This document shows positions 17,331 through 25,423 of a stretch of DNA of 64,000 nucleotides, piece by piece. The notes below the pieces were generated by a model. That model did not search any database. It was not told the origin of the DNA and saw only the letters and a list, made by a program, of their open reading frames with translations. The position numbers and the translations under genes are program-made. The stretch is from DASYXZ01 sp035308965 (GTDB taxonomy: Bacteria; Acidobacteriota; Terriglobia; UBA7540), in NCBI GenBank assembly GCA_035308965.1, contig DATGFN010000019.1, positions 248,001 through 312,000 on the forward strand. Reading direction: 5' to 3'. Each line of letters begins with the position of its first letter. Positions within the stretch are counted from its first letter, which is position 1.

Positions 17331-18590
17331 ATGCCCATCTACCGGCACAGCGTTCGTGAAAATCTCTGGCTCGCTTTCGATACACTCAGGACGCACAAAT
17401 TTCGCTCCTTCCTCACTGTCCTGGGGGTGTTGATTGGCACTACCACCGTGATTGCAGTTGCCTCCATCATTGCCGGACTTGATCAGCAGTTGGTGCAAAC
17501 GGCCGAACAATTTGGAACCCGAACATTATGGATTTACAAGTTACAGCTTGGCGCGCCGCATCGCCTCACTCGCGAGGAGCGCCTGCGAAAGCCCCTTTCC
17601 TTCGAAGACGGCATGGCCATCTTGGCTCAATGTCCCTCCGTGGAAGCAGTCTCGGTGGCCATCTTTAGGGAAATCGGACCCTTTGGGTTGCCACCCTCTT
17701 CCGTTCACTATAAGGGACGGGACATGCAGGATGCTCAGTTCCTGGGCGTCACGGCAAATCACCTTCGCATTGCCAACGTCCCGCTTGCCGATGGACGATT
17801 CTTTACTGATGCCGATGATCAGCACAAGCGCGACGTGGTCGTGATCGCGGCCGACGTGGTGGAAAGGATTTTTCCCACCGGCGATCCCGTGGGCAAAAGC
17901 ATTCAGGTGGATGGCCACTCATTCGAGGTCGTTGGTACCACGGCAAAGTTCAAGGGCTTGGTGGGTGATAATCCTGACGATCGGGACGTATTCATTCCCT
18001 ATAACACCTACAAGAAAATCTATCCGCTGGCTCGCGACAACTTTCTGAACGTGATGGCCCGCCCGGGCATGGTGGATCAAGCCGTCGATGAAGTCACCGG
18101 ACTGCTGCGCCGGCGCCGCCACGTGAAACCATCCGAGCCCGACAACTTCGGCATCTCAACTGCCGAATCTCTCATCACCCAGTTCCGCGAAATCATCGGA
18201 ACCGTAGCCCTGGTGATGGTGGTGATTTCCTCCATCGGTCTTCTGGTGGGCGGCATCGGAGTGATGAACATCATGCTGGTCTCCGTCACCGAGAGGACAC
18301 GGGAGATTGGCGTCCGCAAAGCCATTGGCGCGCGCCGCAGCGACATCAGTTGGCAATTCCTTCTGGAGGCCATGACGCTCACCGGCTCCGGCGGCGTAAT
18401 CGGCATCCTGGTGGGCTGGCTCTTGAGCCTGACCATCCGCACCTTGGTTCCTTCCCTTCCTTCCCGAGTCCCTCTATGGTCCGTCATCGCCGGCTTCGTG
18501 GTGGCCACCGGCATCGGACTCTTCTTCGGCTTGTGGCCCGCCCTAAAAGCCTCTCGACTTGATCCCATTGTGGCGCTGCGGTACGAGTAG
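17331..18590 (+). CDS. MacB-type ABC permease, module 2, second subunit
   Basis: A 419-residue permease, counterpart of the one at 14579. It has TM1 (SFLTVLGVLIGTTTVIAVAS), a MacB-PCD domain and C-terminal helices with TERTREIGVRKAIGARRSDI. It starts one base after the preceding stop. It is the last gene of the operon; the intergenic region and the edge of the restriction-modification island follow. Confidence 0.9.
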   Translation: MPIYRHSVRENLWLAFDTLRTHKFRSFLTVLGVLIGTTTVIAVASIIAGLDQQLVQTAEQFGTRTLWIYKLQLGAPHRLTREERLRKPLSFEDGMAILAQCPSVEAVSVAIFREIGPFGLPPSSVHYKGRDMQDAQFLGVTANHLRIANVPLADGRFFTDADDQHKRDVVVIAADVVERIFPTGDPVGKSIQVDGHSFEVVGTTAKFKGLVGDNPDDRDVFIPYNTYKKIYPLARDNFLNVMARPGMVDQAVDEVTGLLRRRRHVKPSEPDNFGISTAESLITQFREIIGTVALVMVVISSIGLLVGGIGVMNIMLVSVTERTREIGVRKAIGARRSDISWQFLLEAMTLTGSGGVIGILVGWLLSLTIRTLVPSLPSRVPLWSVIAGFVVATGIGLFFGLWPALKASRLDPIVALRYE

Positions 18591-18770
18591 GGGCGCGAGT
18601 TGATTGACCCGGCGCGCTGATGCAAGAAGGGGCAGATCTGGTGGACTGGAAAACAATCGACCAAAGATGCGATCCGCAAACTCTCTGTCATCATAAGCAT
18701 GGGAGGATGTGTTTCTCATGTTGCCCATGTGACCCTGATGACATTATTCGGGCGGGGCCTCGAAGTTATA

Positions 18771-18802
18771 TATTAATAAACCGTCCGGACGGTATATTTA
18801 TA
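18771..18802. promoter_or_regulatory. TetR-type operator with -10 box
   Basis: A perfect 14-bp palindrome ACCGTCCGGACGGT (18780-18793) sits in a longer dyad over 18771-18802 with two mismatched pairs. A perfect TATAAT lies at 18799-18804. The size and symmetry fit operators of TetR-family repressors, which often overlap promoters. No TetR gene is in the window. The promoter points rightward towards a frame that stops after 18 codons. Confidence 0.55.
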
Positions 18803-18822
18803 ATAAGCAACCAAGTTTGTGT

Positions 18823-18879
18823 ATGATGAAGTCGGCATTCCTCTATATTTCCACGGTGCGTGCGCCGACGAGCGGGTAG
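18823..18879 (+). pseudogene. Truncated start of a gene behind the orphan operator
   Basis: ATGATGAAG opens a frame encoding MMKSAFLYISTVRAPTSG and then stops with TAG. It lies about 20 bases after the TATAAT of the operator region. No Shine-Dalgarno is obvious. Its position against the edge of the R-M island suggests the 5' end of a gene whose remainder was lost when the island arrived or rearranged. It could also be a leader peptide or chance. Confidence 0.3.
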
Positions 18880-18931
18880 CCTTCAATCGTTCGCCTCCTC
18901 CGCGGGCGGGACCACATCACCGAGCTTGGCT

Positions 18932-21295
18932 CTAAGCATACTGCGGATTACTTCCCACGCTCGGTTTGTATAGGTACTTCTGGAACCCAGCGAAGACAAG
19001 CCCAATCTCTTCCGGTTTTCCCAAGTCGGCCACGGCATCGGCAATCGCATTGTTGTACTTGAGCCGAAGCAGCGGGGCCAGCTTTTCCTGATCCAACTCC
19101 TGCACGCCGACCTTGACGTATTGGGAGAGCACAAAATCGAGGAATACTTGTTGCTTGGTGTTGAAGCGTGTGCTGATTTCCACCTTCGCCGTTTCCGCCC
19201 TTTCCTCCCGGGTAAGTGTGGGCAAGGCGTAGGCAATATGCGCCAGCACATCGAAAAGGTCACTCTTCTCGGCGTCAATGATCTTCTGCATTTCCGCCAT
19301 CTGCTCCCTGCCAAAACCCGCCTCCGCCAGGCCGCGCAGAAGTTTGGCGCGCGTGTCGGGAGCGCTCCATAAGGCGCGCAGTTCGTCTTCGTCCTTAAAG
19401 AATTCCGGTAGCTTGCCAAACAGCATCGCCATGAATTGCTGCGCGGACATCGGCGTGCCGTCAGGGTGCCAGAAGCTCGTTACCATCATGTGTTGAATCG
19501 TCCGAGCCTTGCCATCGGCCAGTTTCACTTTGATTTTTTTGAGGCGTTGCGGCGGCTCAAGTTCCGTGTCGGGTGGTTCTGGCGGTTCCAGTTCCACTCG
19601 GGGTTTAGGCTCAGGCTTTGGCTCCGGTTCCATAGGCTCGCCGTCCCACTCGGGATCGCTAAAGTGGTGGTGCGCCTTCACAAAATCGTAGATGGTGAAG
19701 TAATCCTTTCCGTCATACAGCCGCGTGCCGCGCCCGATAATCTGTTTGAACTCAATCATGGTGTTGATGGGCCGCACCAGCACGATGTTGCGGATATTGC
19801 GCGCATCCACGCCGGTGGAAAGCTTCTGTGACGTGGTCAGGATGGCGGGAACGCTTTTCTCGTTGTCTTGAAACTCCCGCAGGTACTGTTCGCCCAGCTC
19901 TCCGTCGTTCGCAGTCACGCGCTGGCAGTAGTTCGGGTCCTTATTGGTTTTGATCTGGTTGACCAGGTCGCGCACCGCCAGCGCGTGATCCTGAGTGGCG
20001 CAGAAGACCAAAGTCTTTTCGCTCTGGTTGATCTGTTCCATAAACAGCTTTACACGGTGCGCCTCGCGTTCTTTGATCTCGATGATCTTGTTGAAGTCGG
20101 GTTCTGTGTAACGCTTCCCGATTTCGATTTCCCCCTCGATCAACTGATCGTCGGGAGTATAGACATATTCATCGAGAGTGGTGGAAATCTGCTTCACCTT
20201 GAAGGGCGTGAGAAAGCCATCGTTGATGCCCTCCTTGAGCGAGTAGATGTAAACCGGGTCGCCGAAATAGGCGTAGGTATCCACGTTTTCGTCCCGCTTG
20301 GGTGTCGCCGTGAGGCCAAGCTGCACGGCAGGCTTAAAGTATTCGAGGATGTCGCGCCAGTTGCTCTCATCGTTCGCGCCGCCGCGATGGCACTCGTCGA
20401 TGACGATAAAGTCGAAAAACTCCCGTGGGTATTCGCCAAAGTAGGGCGAAGGCTTGCCGTCTTTGGGCGGGCCGCTCATGAACGTCTGGAAGATGGTGAA
20501 GAACAGGCTGGCGTTGGTCGGCACGCGGCCCTTCTTACGGATGTCTTCCGGTCTTACGCGCACCAGTGCGTCGTCTGAAAATGCTGCAAACGAAGTGAAA
20601 TCGTTGAATGCCTGCGTGGCTAGGTTATTTCGATCCGCCAAAAACAAAATACGAGGTCGGCGAGACGGTTCGACTGCATTTCGGTCGGTCAGATTCCACC
20701 GTGCCTGGAAAAGCTTCCATGCGATTTGAAAGGCAATTGAAGTTTTGCCCGTACCCGTGGCCATCGTGAGCAGCACACGATCACGCCCTTTCCCAATGGC
20801 GTTCAATACATGGTTGACGGCGATCTCTTGATAATACCGGATCGTCCAGCTTCCACTTTTATCCGGAAAGGGTACGGTGGCAAAGCGGTCGCGCCAGGCA
20901 TCGACCTCGGCGAAAGTCAGGTTCCAGAGTTCTTCGGGAGTGGGATACTGCGGCACTTCGCCTTCCGTGCCCCCCTCCATGTCAATGCCGTAGATGCCCT
21001 GGCCGTTGGTTGAATAGGTGTAGCGGATGGCCAGCTTTTCGGCGTAGCTCTTCGCCTGGGCCACGCCTTCGGTGAGAGGTTTGTCCCACGCCTTGGCTTC
21101 CACCACGGCCAGCTTGTGGTTGCGATATTCCAGAACGTAATCGGCTACGTCGGCCTTGGCGCGCCTGCCGTGGCCTTCGATGCGGCCGAGCGTGATGGGA
21201 TACTCGCGCGAAATGCGGCTGCCTTCCACCACGCCCCAGCCCGCGGCCTTCAGTGCGGGATCGATATGTTCGGCTCTGGTTTCTGCTTCGTTCAT
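18932..21295 (-). CDS. hsdR: Type I restriction enzyme, endonuclease/translocase subunit R
   Basis: A 787-residue HsdR. The N-terminal nuclease domain shows the PD-(D/E)xK residues Asp52 and Glu66-x-Lys68 (VVEAKAW). The superfamily 2 helicase has Walker A near 178-185 (MATGTGKT), DECH at 300-303, and later motifs (GLTATPKRDEN, GRGTRLYDGKD). The C-terminal third resembles the EcoEI-type R C-terminal domain and ends near FQKYLY as usual. A Pro/Glu-rich linker lies around 565-600. The protein cleaves DNA after ATP-driven translocation, with the M and S subunits encoded upstream on the same strand. Repeats and a DUF559 nuclease gene separate it from hsdS, an unusual insertion in the operon. All key residues appear intact. 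Confidence 0.94.
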   Translation of the reverse strand: MNEAETRAEHIDPALKAAGWGVVEGSRISREYPITLGRIEGHGRRAKADVADYVLEYRNHKLAVVEAKAWDKPLTEGVAQAKSYAEKLAIRYTYSTNGQGIYGIDMEGGTEGEVPQYPTPEELWNLTFAEVDAWRDRFATVPFPDKSGSWTIRYYQEIAVNHVLNAIGKGRDRVLLTMATGTGKTSIAFQIAWKLFQARWNLTDRNAVEPSRRPRILFLADRNNLATQAFNDFTSFAAFSDDALVRVRPEDIRKKGRVPTNASLFFTIFQTFMSGPPKDGKPSPYFGEYPREFFDFIVIDECHRGGANDESNWRDILEYFKPAVQLGLTATPKRDENVDTYAYFGDPVYIYSLKEGINDGFLTPFKVKQISTTLDEYVYTPDDQLIEGEIEIGKRYTEPDFNKIIEIKEREAHRVKLFMEQINQSEKTLVFCATQDHALAVRDLVNQIKTNKDPNYCQRVTANDGELGEQYLREFQDNEKSVPAILTTSQKLSTGVDARNIRNIVLVRPINTMIEFKQIIGRGTRLYDGKDYFTIYDFVKAHHHFSDPEWDGEPMEPEPKPEPKPRVELEPPEPPDTELEPPQRLKKIKVKLADGKARTIQHMMVTSFWHPDGTPMSAQQFMAMLFGKLPEFFKDEDELRALWSAPDTRAKLLRGLAEAGFGREQMAEMQKIIDAEKSDLFDVLAHIAYALPTLTREERAETAKVEISTRFNTKQQVFLDFVLSQYVKVGVQELDQEKLAPLLRLKYNNAIADAVADLGKPEEIGLVFAGFQKYLYKPSVGSNPQYA

Positions 21296-21310
21296 GCTCG
21301 GTTACCTGAT

Positions 21311-21455
21311 CCCCACCACCCCGGCGCTCAAAGCGCCACCCCTCCTCATCTGAGGAGGGGGGATCTTTAAGCAACCACACCGGGCAGTAGCTCCCCTCCT
21401 GAGTCAGGAAGGGAGCCCCGCGAACTGCTTGTGGGGGTGCCCGAAGGGCTTAGTG
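21311..21455. repeat. Palindromic repeat, family A, copy R1
   Basis: It starts ACCACCCC, then hairpin GGCGCT/AGCGCC, then a perfect 10-bp-arm hairpin CCCCTCCTCA/TGAGGAGGGG (about 21340-21361). A second hairpin (CTCCCCTCCTGA with an imperfect partner, about 21391-21415) and a degenerate GC-rich tail follow. It lies just downstream of the DUF559 stop and 16 bp upstream of the hsdR start. Confidence 0.7.
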
Positions 21456-21461
21456 GTTCTT

Positions 21462-21827
21462 CTAACTCCCATCCTCAAGCTCTTGCTTGATTGCATGCAG
21501 CACGCCCTCCAGATTCTCAAACACCAGGCGGTTCTCAAATCGCAGCACGCGGATTTTCAGTTTTTTCAGGTATTCCGCCCGGCGGTAATCATACTCCGAC
21601 ATCATGGAATTGAAATGTCCCTGGCCGTCCAGTTCCAATGCCAGCCGGCACTCCGGGCAATAGAAATCAAGGATGAAGGGCCCCACGCTGTGCTGGCGGC
21701 GAAACTTCTTGCCACCCACCTGGGACCTTTGCAGGTTCTTCCACAGCGACGCTTCCGCCGGAGTTAAGGAGTTTCTTAGTTCTTTGCGGCGGGTTTTCAG
21801 CGCCGACCGGTTGTGGATTTGCGGCAT
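21462..21827 (-). CDS. DUF559 endonuclease-domain protein
   Basis: A 121-residue protein of the DUF559 group, related to Vsr/MutH-like PD-(D/E)xK nucleases. Candidate catalytic residues are Asp54 (FILDFYCP), Glu65 and Asp67 (LALELDGQGH) and His71, within the family pattern RRQHSVGPFILDFYCP. I start it at ATG 21827 (MPQIHNRS); a GTG start 21 bases earlier lies inside the flanking repeat. The gene is enclosed by family A repeats, R2 on the 5' side and R1 on the 3' side, and inserted between hsdS and hsdR. No function in restriction is established; it may be a passenger, a repair nuclease, or the enzyme that acts on the repeats. The last option is inference. Confidence 0.85.
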   Translation of the reverse strand: MPQIHNRSALKTRRKELRNSLTPAEASLWKNLQRSQVGGKKFRRQHSVGPFILDFYCPECRLALELDGQGHFNSMMSEYDYRRAEYLKKLKIRVLRFENRLVFENLEGVLHAIKQELEDGS

Positions 21828-21842
21828 GGGTTTCCTGGTGGT

Positions 21843-21963
21843 AACCACCCCTGTATCCCCTCCTCATCGGAGGAGGGGAGCTCTTGAATCAGCTACCCCG
21901 GTAAAAACTCCCCTCCTGATTCAGGAGGGGTGTCCCGCGCTTGCGGGACGGGGTGGTCGCGGT
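21843..21963. repeat. Palindromic repeat, family A, copy R2
   Basis: Bounded by AACCACCCC and GGGGTGGTC. It contains CCCCTCCT/AGGAGGGG (from 21857), a 10-bp-arm hairpin CCCCTCCTGA/TCAGGAGGGG with a one-base loop (21910-21930), and GTCCCGC/GCGGGAC (21932-21949). It abuts the DUF559 start on one side and the remnant hsdS tail on the other. Confidence 0.8.
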
Positions 21964-21975
21964 TTGGTTTTCATT

Positions 21976-22100
21976 TTACAATTCTCCACTAAACGCCCGG
22001 TGCAACAGCGACCTCTTCAATTCCTCCAGCGCGGCCAGCTTTTGCCGGTAGATGGATTCCAGGCGCTGGGTCACTATCTCCACCGGTTTATCCTGCTCAC
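21976..22100 (-). pseudogene. Remnant C-terminal end of a second hsdS
   Basis: Read on the minus strand, this encodes about 41 residues ending RQKLAALEELKRSLLHRAFSGEL and a stop, homologous to the end of the full hsdS (QQKLAALEELKKSLLHQAFSGEL). Upstream the sequence (SEQDKPVEIVT) no longer matches and then runs into repeat R3, so the rest of the gene is missing. It is either the duplicated tail of the present hsdS after divergence, or the leftover tail of an earlier hsdS allele that was replaced. Confidence 0.8.
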
Positions 22101-22232
22101 TACCACCCCGGCGCTCGGCGCGCCACCCCTCCTCATCGGAGGAGGGGAGCTCTTGAATCAGCTACCCCGGTAAAAACTCCCCTCCTGATTCAGGAGGGGT
22201 GTCCCGCGCCCGCGGGACGGGGTGGTCGCAGT
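22101..22232. repeat. Palindromic repeat, family A, copy R3
   Basis: It has the same layout as R2: ACCACCCC, GGCGCTCGGCGCGCC, CCCCTCCT/AGGAGGGG (from 22126), CCCCTCCTGA/TCAGGAGGGG (22179-22199), GTCCCGC/GCGGGAC (22201-22218), and terminal GGGGTGGT. It lies just after the stop codon of the intact hsdS. Confidence 0.8.
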
Positions 22233-22244
22233 TTGGTTTTCATT

Positions 22245-23408
22245 TTACAATTCTCCGCTAAAGGCTTGGTGCAACAGCGACTTTTTCAATTCCTCCAGCG
22301 CGGCCAGCTTTTGCTGGTAGATGGATTCTAGATGTTGGGTTTCTTCGCAAATGGCTTCCAATTTCTTAGCAATGCGCTTTTGGTCTTCGATCTTCTGTGG
22401 AAGCGTCACAATCAATGCGCTCCATTTTGACTTATTGATGATCGGCAAGGTGGCCTGCCCAGAACTCAGCAAGACGCGCCGCTGAAAATTCTCCGTTATC
22501 ATCTGATAGTAAATGAACTTGTAGAATACGCCGTCGAACGGCGTGAGTGCATTGATTTGCTGGTTTGTCACTATTTCCCGGTCGCAATAGCCGCACTTTC
22601 CGATGGTCGCACCTATGCAAACCATCAGAACCGATCTGGCAGCCACGTTGCGGGCTCTTGCCAGTCCCTTCTTGGAAAGGCCATCTTTATCGTAATCCAG
22701 AGAGCCGTCTTTATTGAAGTCTGCCGGTTTTACAAAAGGAATAAAGTCGCCATAGTTGTCTCTTTCAGCAGTCTTCGGCGTCGAACCTGTCTGCGTGGTT
22801 CCAATCTGCTCAAGTCGCTTTTCGACCCAGCCCTTGCCGCGCTGGGTGAAGACGGAATTCAGGTGGCTTTCAAACAGGGCGCGGGCGTTTTGGAGGTTCT
22901 TTTCGGCGTTGGCTTTGGCGGTGGCAATGCCCTCAAACGCTTCGTCTAGGATGCCAACGATTCGCTGCTGTTCGGGGAGTGGGGGGACTACGAGTCTCAA
23001 ATCTGCAAGCGTAGCTCCTGACACATTTGGGAAAGTTGCGCCCGTGCCTTTGCCATGAATCTCATCGCGTTTCGCGCTGATGAAGTGATTGATCCACGGC
23101 TGATACTGCTTTGCCCGGATCGCAGCTACGCCGCGACCGACGCAGGCATCAAAGCCAGCGATATTCATTCTCCCGGTTGTCGAACCGCGGACGCAAAGAA
23201 TGAGGTCACCCTCTTTACAAAACTTCGTGGGTCGAGTGGTGAACTTCGAACGAATAGTTTTGCCGAAGGAGTGTTCGCTAAATTCGACAGGACCATTTAT
23301 TAGCGGCACGCCTTCTCCGGTCGTGTTATAGCTATCGCCATTGGGACTCTGCCCCATGAAGATTTCGCAGACATCGCCGAGCCTCTTTGTTTCCCATCCC
23401 ATCTTCAT
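22245..23408 (-). CDS. hsdS: Type I restriction enzyme, specificity subunit S
   Basis: A 387-residue S subunit with two target-recognition domains (about 1-150 and 195-340). Each is followed by a conserved helical region (LPEQQRIVGILDEAFEGIA near 148-166, and KIEDQKRIAKKLEAICEE with ESIYQQKLAALEELKKS at the C-terminus). The S subunit recognises the two half-sites and carries the M subunits. Its ATG overlaps the hsdM stop (ATGA), so translation is coupled. The target site cannot be read from sequence. The 3' end lies inside the 269-bp tandem duplication, and a decayed copy of its tail lies immediately downstream. Confidence 0.93.
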   Translation of the reverse strand: MKMGWETKRLGDVCEIFMGQSPNGDSYNTTGEGVPLINGPVEFSEHSFGKTIRSKFTTRPTKFCKEGDLILCVRGSTTGRMNIAGFDACVGRGVAAIRAKQYQPWINHFISAKRDEIHGKGTGATFPNVSGATLADLRLVVPPLPEQQRIVGILDEAFEGIATAKANAEKNLQNARALFESHLNSVFTQRGKGWVEKRLEQIGTTQTGSTPKTAERDNYGDFIPFVKPADFNKDGSLDYDKDGLSKKGLARARNVAARSVLMVCIGATIGKCGYCDREIVTNQQINALTPFDGVFYKFIYYQMITENFQRRVLLSSGQATLPIINKSKWSALIVTLPQKIEDQKRIAKKLEAICEETQHLESIYQQKLAALEELKKSLLHQAFSGEL

Positions 23409-24859
23409 AATAGTGCTTTGATATTCCCCAACACCTCCGCGCTTTCAGCATCGAGCGCGGCGATCTCATCCATGATCTTTTCCGGGGTGCGGTGTTTCAC
23501 TTCCTCGCCGCCGTTAGGGTTCTTCACCGAGAGGTCGAATGTTGCTGAATCAATGCTCTTGGCGTCCACGCTCCAACTTTTGGGCGAGTCGGCAAAAGTC
23601 TTTTGCAGTTTCACGAACTCGGCCAGGTCGTCGTCATTTAGCGGATTCGTTTTGCCCAGGTTGCGGCCGGGGTCAAGCTGGTAATACCAGATATTGCGCG
23701 TCTTCGTGCCTTTCTCAAAGAACAGCACCACTGTCTTTACGCCCGCGCCCTGGAACGTGCCGCCTGGGCAATCGAGCACGGTGTGTAAATTACAGCCTTC
23801 CAGCAGCAGCTTGCGCAGGCTCACCGAGGCGTTATCCGTGTTGGATAGGAAAGTGTTTTTGATCACCACGCCGCCGCGCCCTCCCGCCCTCAACATCTTG
23901 ATGAAGTGCTGGAGGAACAGGAATGCGGTTTCGCCCGTGCGGATTGGGAAGTTCTGCTGTACCTCTTTCCGTTCTTTTCCACCAAAAGGCGGATTGGCCA
24001 GCACCACCTCGCAGCGGTCCTTCTCCTGAATGTCGGCAAGGTTTTCGGTGAGCGTGTTGGTGTGGATCACGTTCGGCGCCTCGATGCCGTGCAGGATCAT
24101 GTTCATAATGGCAATCACGTAGGCGAGCGACTTCTTTTCCTTGCCGTAGAATGTTCGGTCCTGAAGATTCGTGGCATCCTTGGTGGTCAGTTTGTTGTTC
24201 GCCTGGAGGTAGACGAAGGACTCGCACAAGAATCCCGCCGAGCCGCACGCGCCGTCATAGATGCGCTCGCCGATCTTGGGCTTCACTACCTGCACGATGG
24301 CGCGAATCAGCGGGCGCGGGGTGTAATACTCGCCGCCATTGCGCCCGGCGTTGCCCATGTTCCTGATTTTGGCTTCGTAGAGATGGCTCAACTCGTGCTT
24401 CTCGGTCTGTGAGCGGAATTTCAACTCGTCGATGTGATTGATGATCTCGCACAGGTTATAGCCACTGTGGATCTTGTTTTTAATCTCCCCAAAAATCTCA
24501 CCAATCTTGTATTCAATCGTGTTTGGCCCGCTGGCCCTCTGCTTGAATCCGTGCAGGTATGGAAAGAGCTTGCCTGTAACGAAATCGCGGAGGTCGTCGC
24601 CCACCTTCACTTTGTTGTGATCAATCTGCCCGTCCTTACCTTTGGGCGCAGCCCATTCTTCCCAGCGGTAAGGTTTGTCGAGGATGAAGGCGTATTTCTT
24701 TCCTTCGAGAGCAGCTTCATCGGCGCGGTCATGCTCCAATGCGTCCAGATATCGCAGGAAGAGGAGCCATGAGGTTTGCTCGATGTAATCCAACTCAGTG
24801 GCACAACCCGCTTCTTTGCGCAAAACGTCGTCAATGTTTTTGAAGGCTTGTTCAAACAT
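23405..24859 (-). CDS. hsdM: Type I restriction enzyme, N6-adenine methyltransferase subunit M
   Basis: A 484-residue HsdM. The N-terminal helical HsdM_N domain spans about 5-150. The methyltransferase domain has GEYYTPR (176-182), the SAM-binding motif DGACGSAGF (202-210) and catalytic NPPF (289-292). It methylates adenine in the site chosen by HsdS and forms the M2S1 methylase and R2M2S1 nuclease. It is the first gene of the island operon; the order M, S, DUF559, R runs along the minus strand. The sequence looks intact. Confidence 0.95.
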   Translation of the reverse strand: MFEQAFKNIDDVLRKEAGCATELDYIEQTSWLLFLRYLDALEHDRADEAALEGKKYAFILDKPYRWEEWAAPKGKDGQIDHNKVKVGDDLRDFVTGKLFPYLHGFKQRASGPNTIEYKIGEIFGEIKNKIHSGYNLCEIINHIDELKFRSQTEKHELSHLYEAKIRNMGNAGRNGGEYYTPRPLIRAIVQVVKPKIGERIYDGACGSAGFLCESFVYLQANNKLTTKDATNLQDRTFYGKEKKSLAYVIAIMNMILHGIEAPNVIHTNTLTENLADIQEKDRCEVVLANPPFGGKERKEVQQNFPIRTGETAFLFLQHFIKMLRAGGRGGVVIKNTFLSNTDNASVSLRKLLLEGCNLHTVLDCPGGTFQGAGVKTVVLFFEKGTKTRNIWYYQLDPGRNLGKTNPLNDDDLAEFVKLQKTFADSPKSWSVDAKSIDSATFDLSVKNPNGGEEVKHRTPEKIMDEIAALDAESAEVLGNIKALL

Positions 24860-25098
24860 GGTGGTCAGCTAATCCGCGCGTTGCCATCCTGGCAGCTGGC
24901 AACTTAGCGCGAGCGACAACGCGTTTGCATCCAAGGGAATCTGCCTGTCGGCCTGCGATCTAACCTCCCGAATGCCGGACCCTTTGATTTTGAACCAAAG
25001 CATTCCTGCTCAATTAGATGAATCCAAACGCTTCGGGTAATTGTAACTCTGGTTACTGCCGATTGCCAAATATTCGAGGTGCATGGCGCCAGGCGCGT

Positions 25099-25147
25099 CA
25101 CCGAAACAGTGCTTTCAAGCTTTCCACATACGGCGGGCGATGCCGGA
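25099..25147 (-). pseudogene. Decayed copy of the mtnA 3' end
   Basis: On the minus strand this matches the last codons of mtnA: GGCATCGCCCGC, a 4-base deletion, then codons for YVESLKALF and a stop, where mtnA has YVETLKALFIQ. It lies about 320 bp beyond the true mtnA end, past the family A repeats. Confidence 0.65.
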
Positions 25148-25168
25148 CCTCCACTTGTAGGCAAGTTC

Positions 25169-25423
25169 TTCAGGCTCCCCTCCTGTTGGCACGTTCTTCC
25201 AGCCCCCCTCCTGGTTGAGGAGGGGGCAAGGGGGTGGTCTGCTTTCCTTCACCACCCCTTTATCCCCTCTCGCCGCGGCGGGGAGCTATCTAGTGAACAG
25301 CGCTTTCAAACTGGCATGTTCTTCCGGCTCCCCTCCTGGTTCAGGAGGGGGCAAGGGGGCGGTCTGCTTTCCTTCACCACCCCGGCGCTCAGCGCGCCAC
25401 CCCTCCTCACCGAGGAGGGGAGT
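25169..25423. repeat. Family A palindromic repeat array at the mtnA 3' end
   Basis: Several hairpins of the CCCCTCCT/AGGAGGGG type occur (near 25204-25226, 25329-25352, 25399-25421), with ACCACCCC and GGGGTGGT or GGGGCGGT ends. Segments from 25188 and 25313 repeat with a 125-bp offset. A 15-bp piece of the mtnA end (AACAGCGCTTTCAAA) recurs at 25296-25310 as well as in the gene itself (25434-25448). Confidence 0.75.

Larger units (their letters stand above)
18591..18931. other. Gap between the permease operon and the R-M island
   Basis: About 340 bases. The first 170 hold nothing recognisable. Then come the palindromic operator, a perfect TATAAT and a very short truncated frame, all described separately. 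The minus-strand hsdR gene ends at 18932. Confidence 0.5.
21857..22345. repeat. Tandem duplication, 269-bp period, of repeat plus hsdS 3' end
   Basis: The unit starting at 21857 recurs at 22126 with no length change. Each unit has family A palindromes followed by the minus-strand end of hsdS. By eye the palindromic half (about 130 bp) differs at about 3 positions and the coding half (about 93 bp) at about 11, so the non-coding half is the better conserved. Confidence 0.8.
24860..25423. other. Intergenic region between hsdM and mtnA, rich in repeats
   Basis: About 560 bases. The first 240 (upstream of hsdM) should hold the island promoter, but I see no convincing boxes. From 25099 on come a decayed copy of the mtnA 3' end and family A palindromes, listed separately. 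No real gene is visible; open frames here are by-products of GC-rich repeats. Confidence 0.6.

Noticed and set aside
18883..18975. Possible frameshift giving a longer hsdR C-terminus (AWEVIRSMLRAKLGDVV in another frame)
   Set aside because: HsdR proteins of this type normally end shortly after the YLY motif, as this one does, so no frameshift is needed.
25177..25195. TGGCAC resembling a sigma-54 -24 element
   Set aside because: There is no matching TTGC at -12 and it lies in the repeat array.
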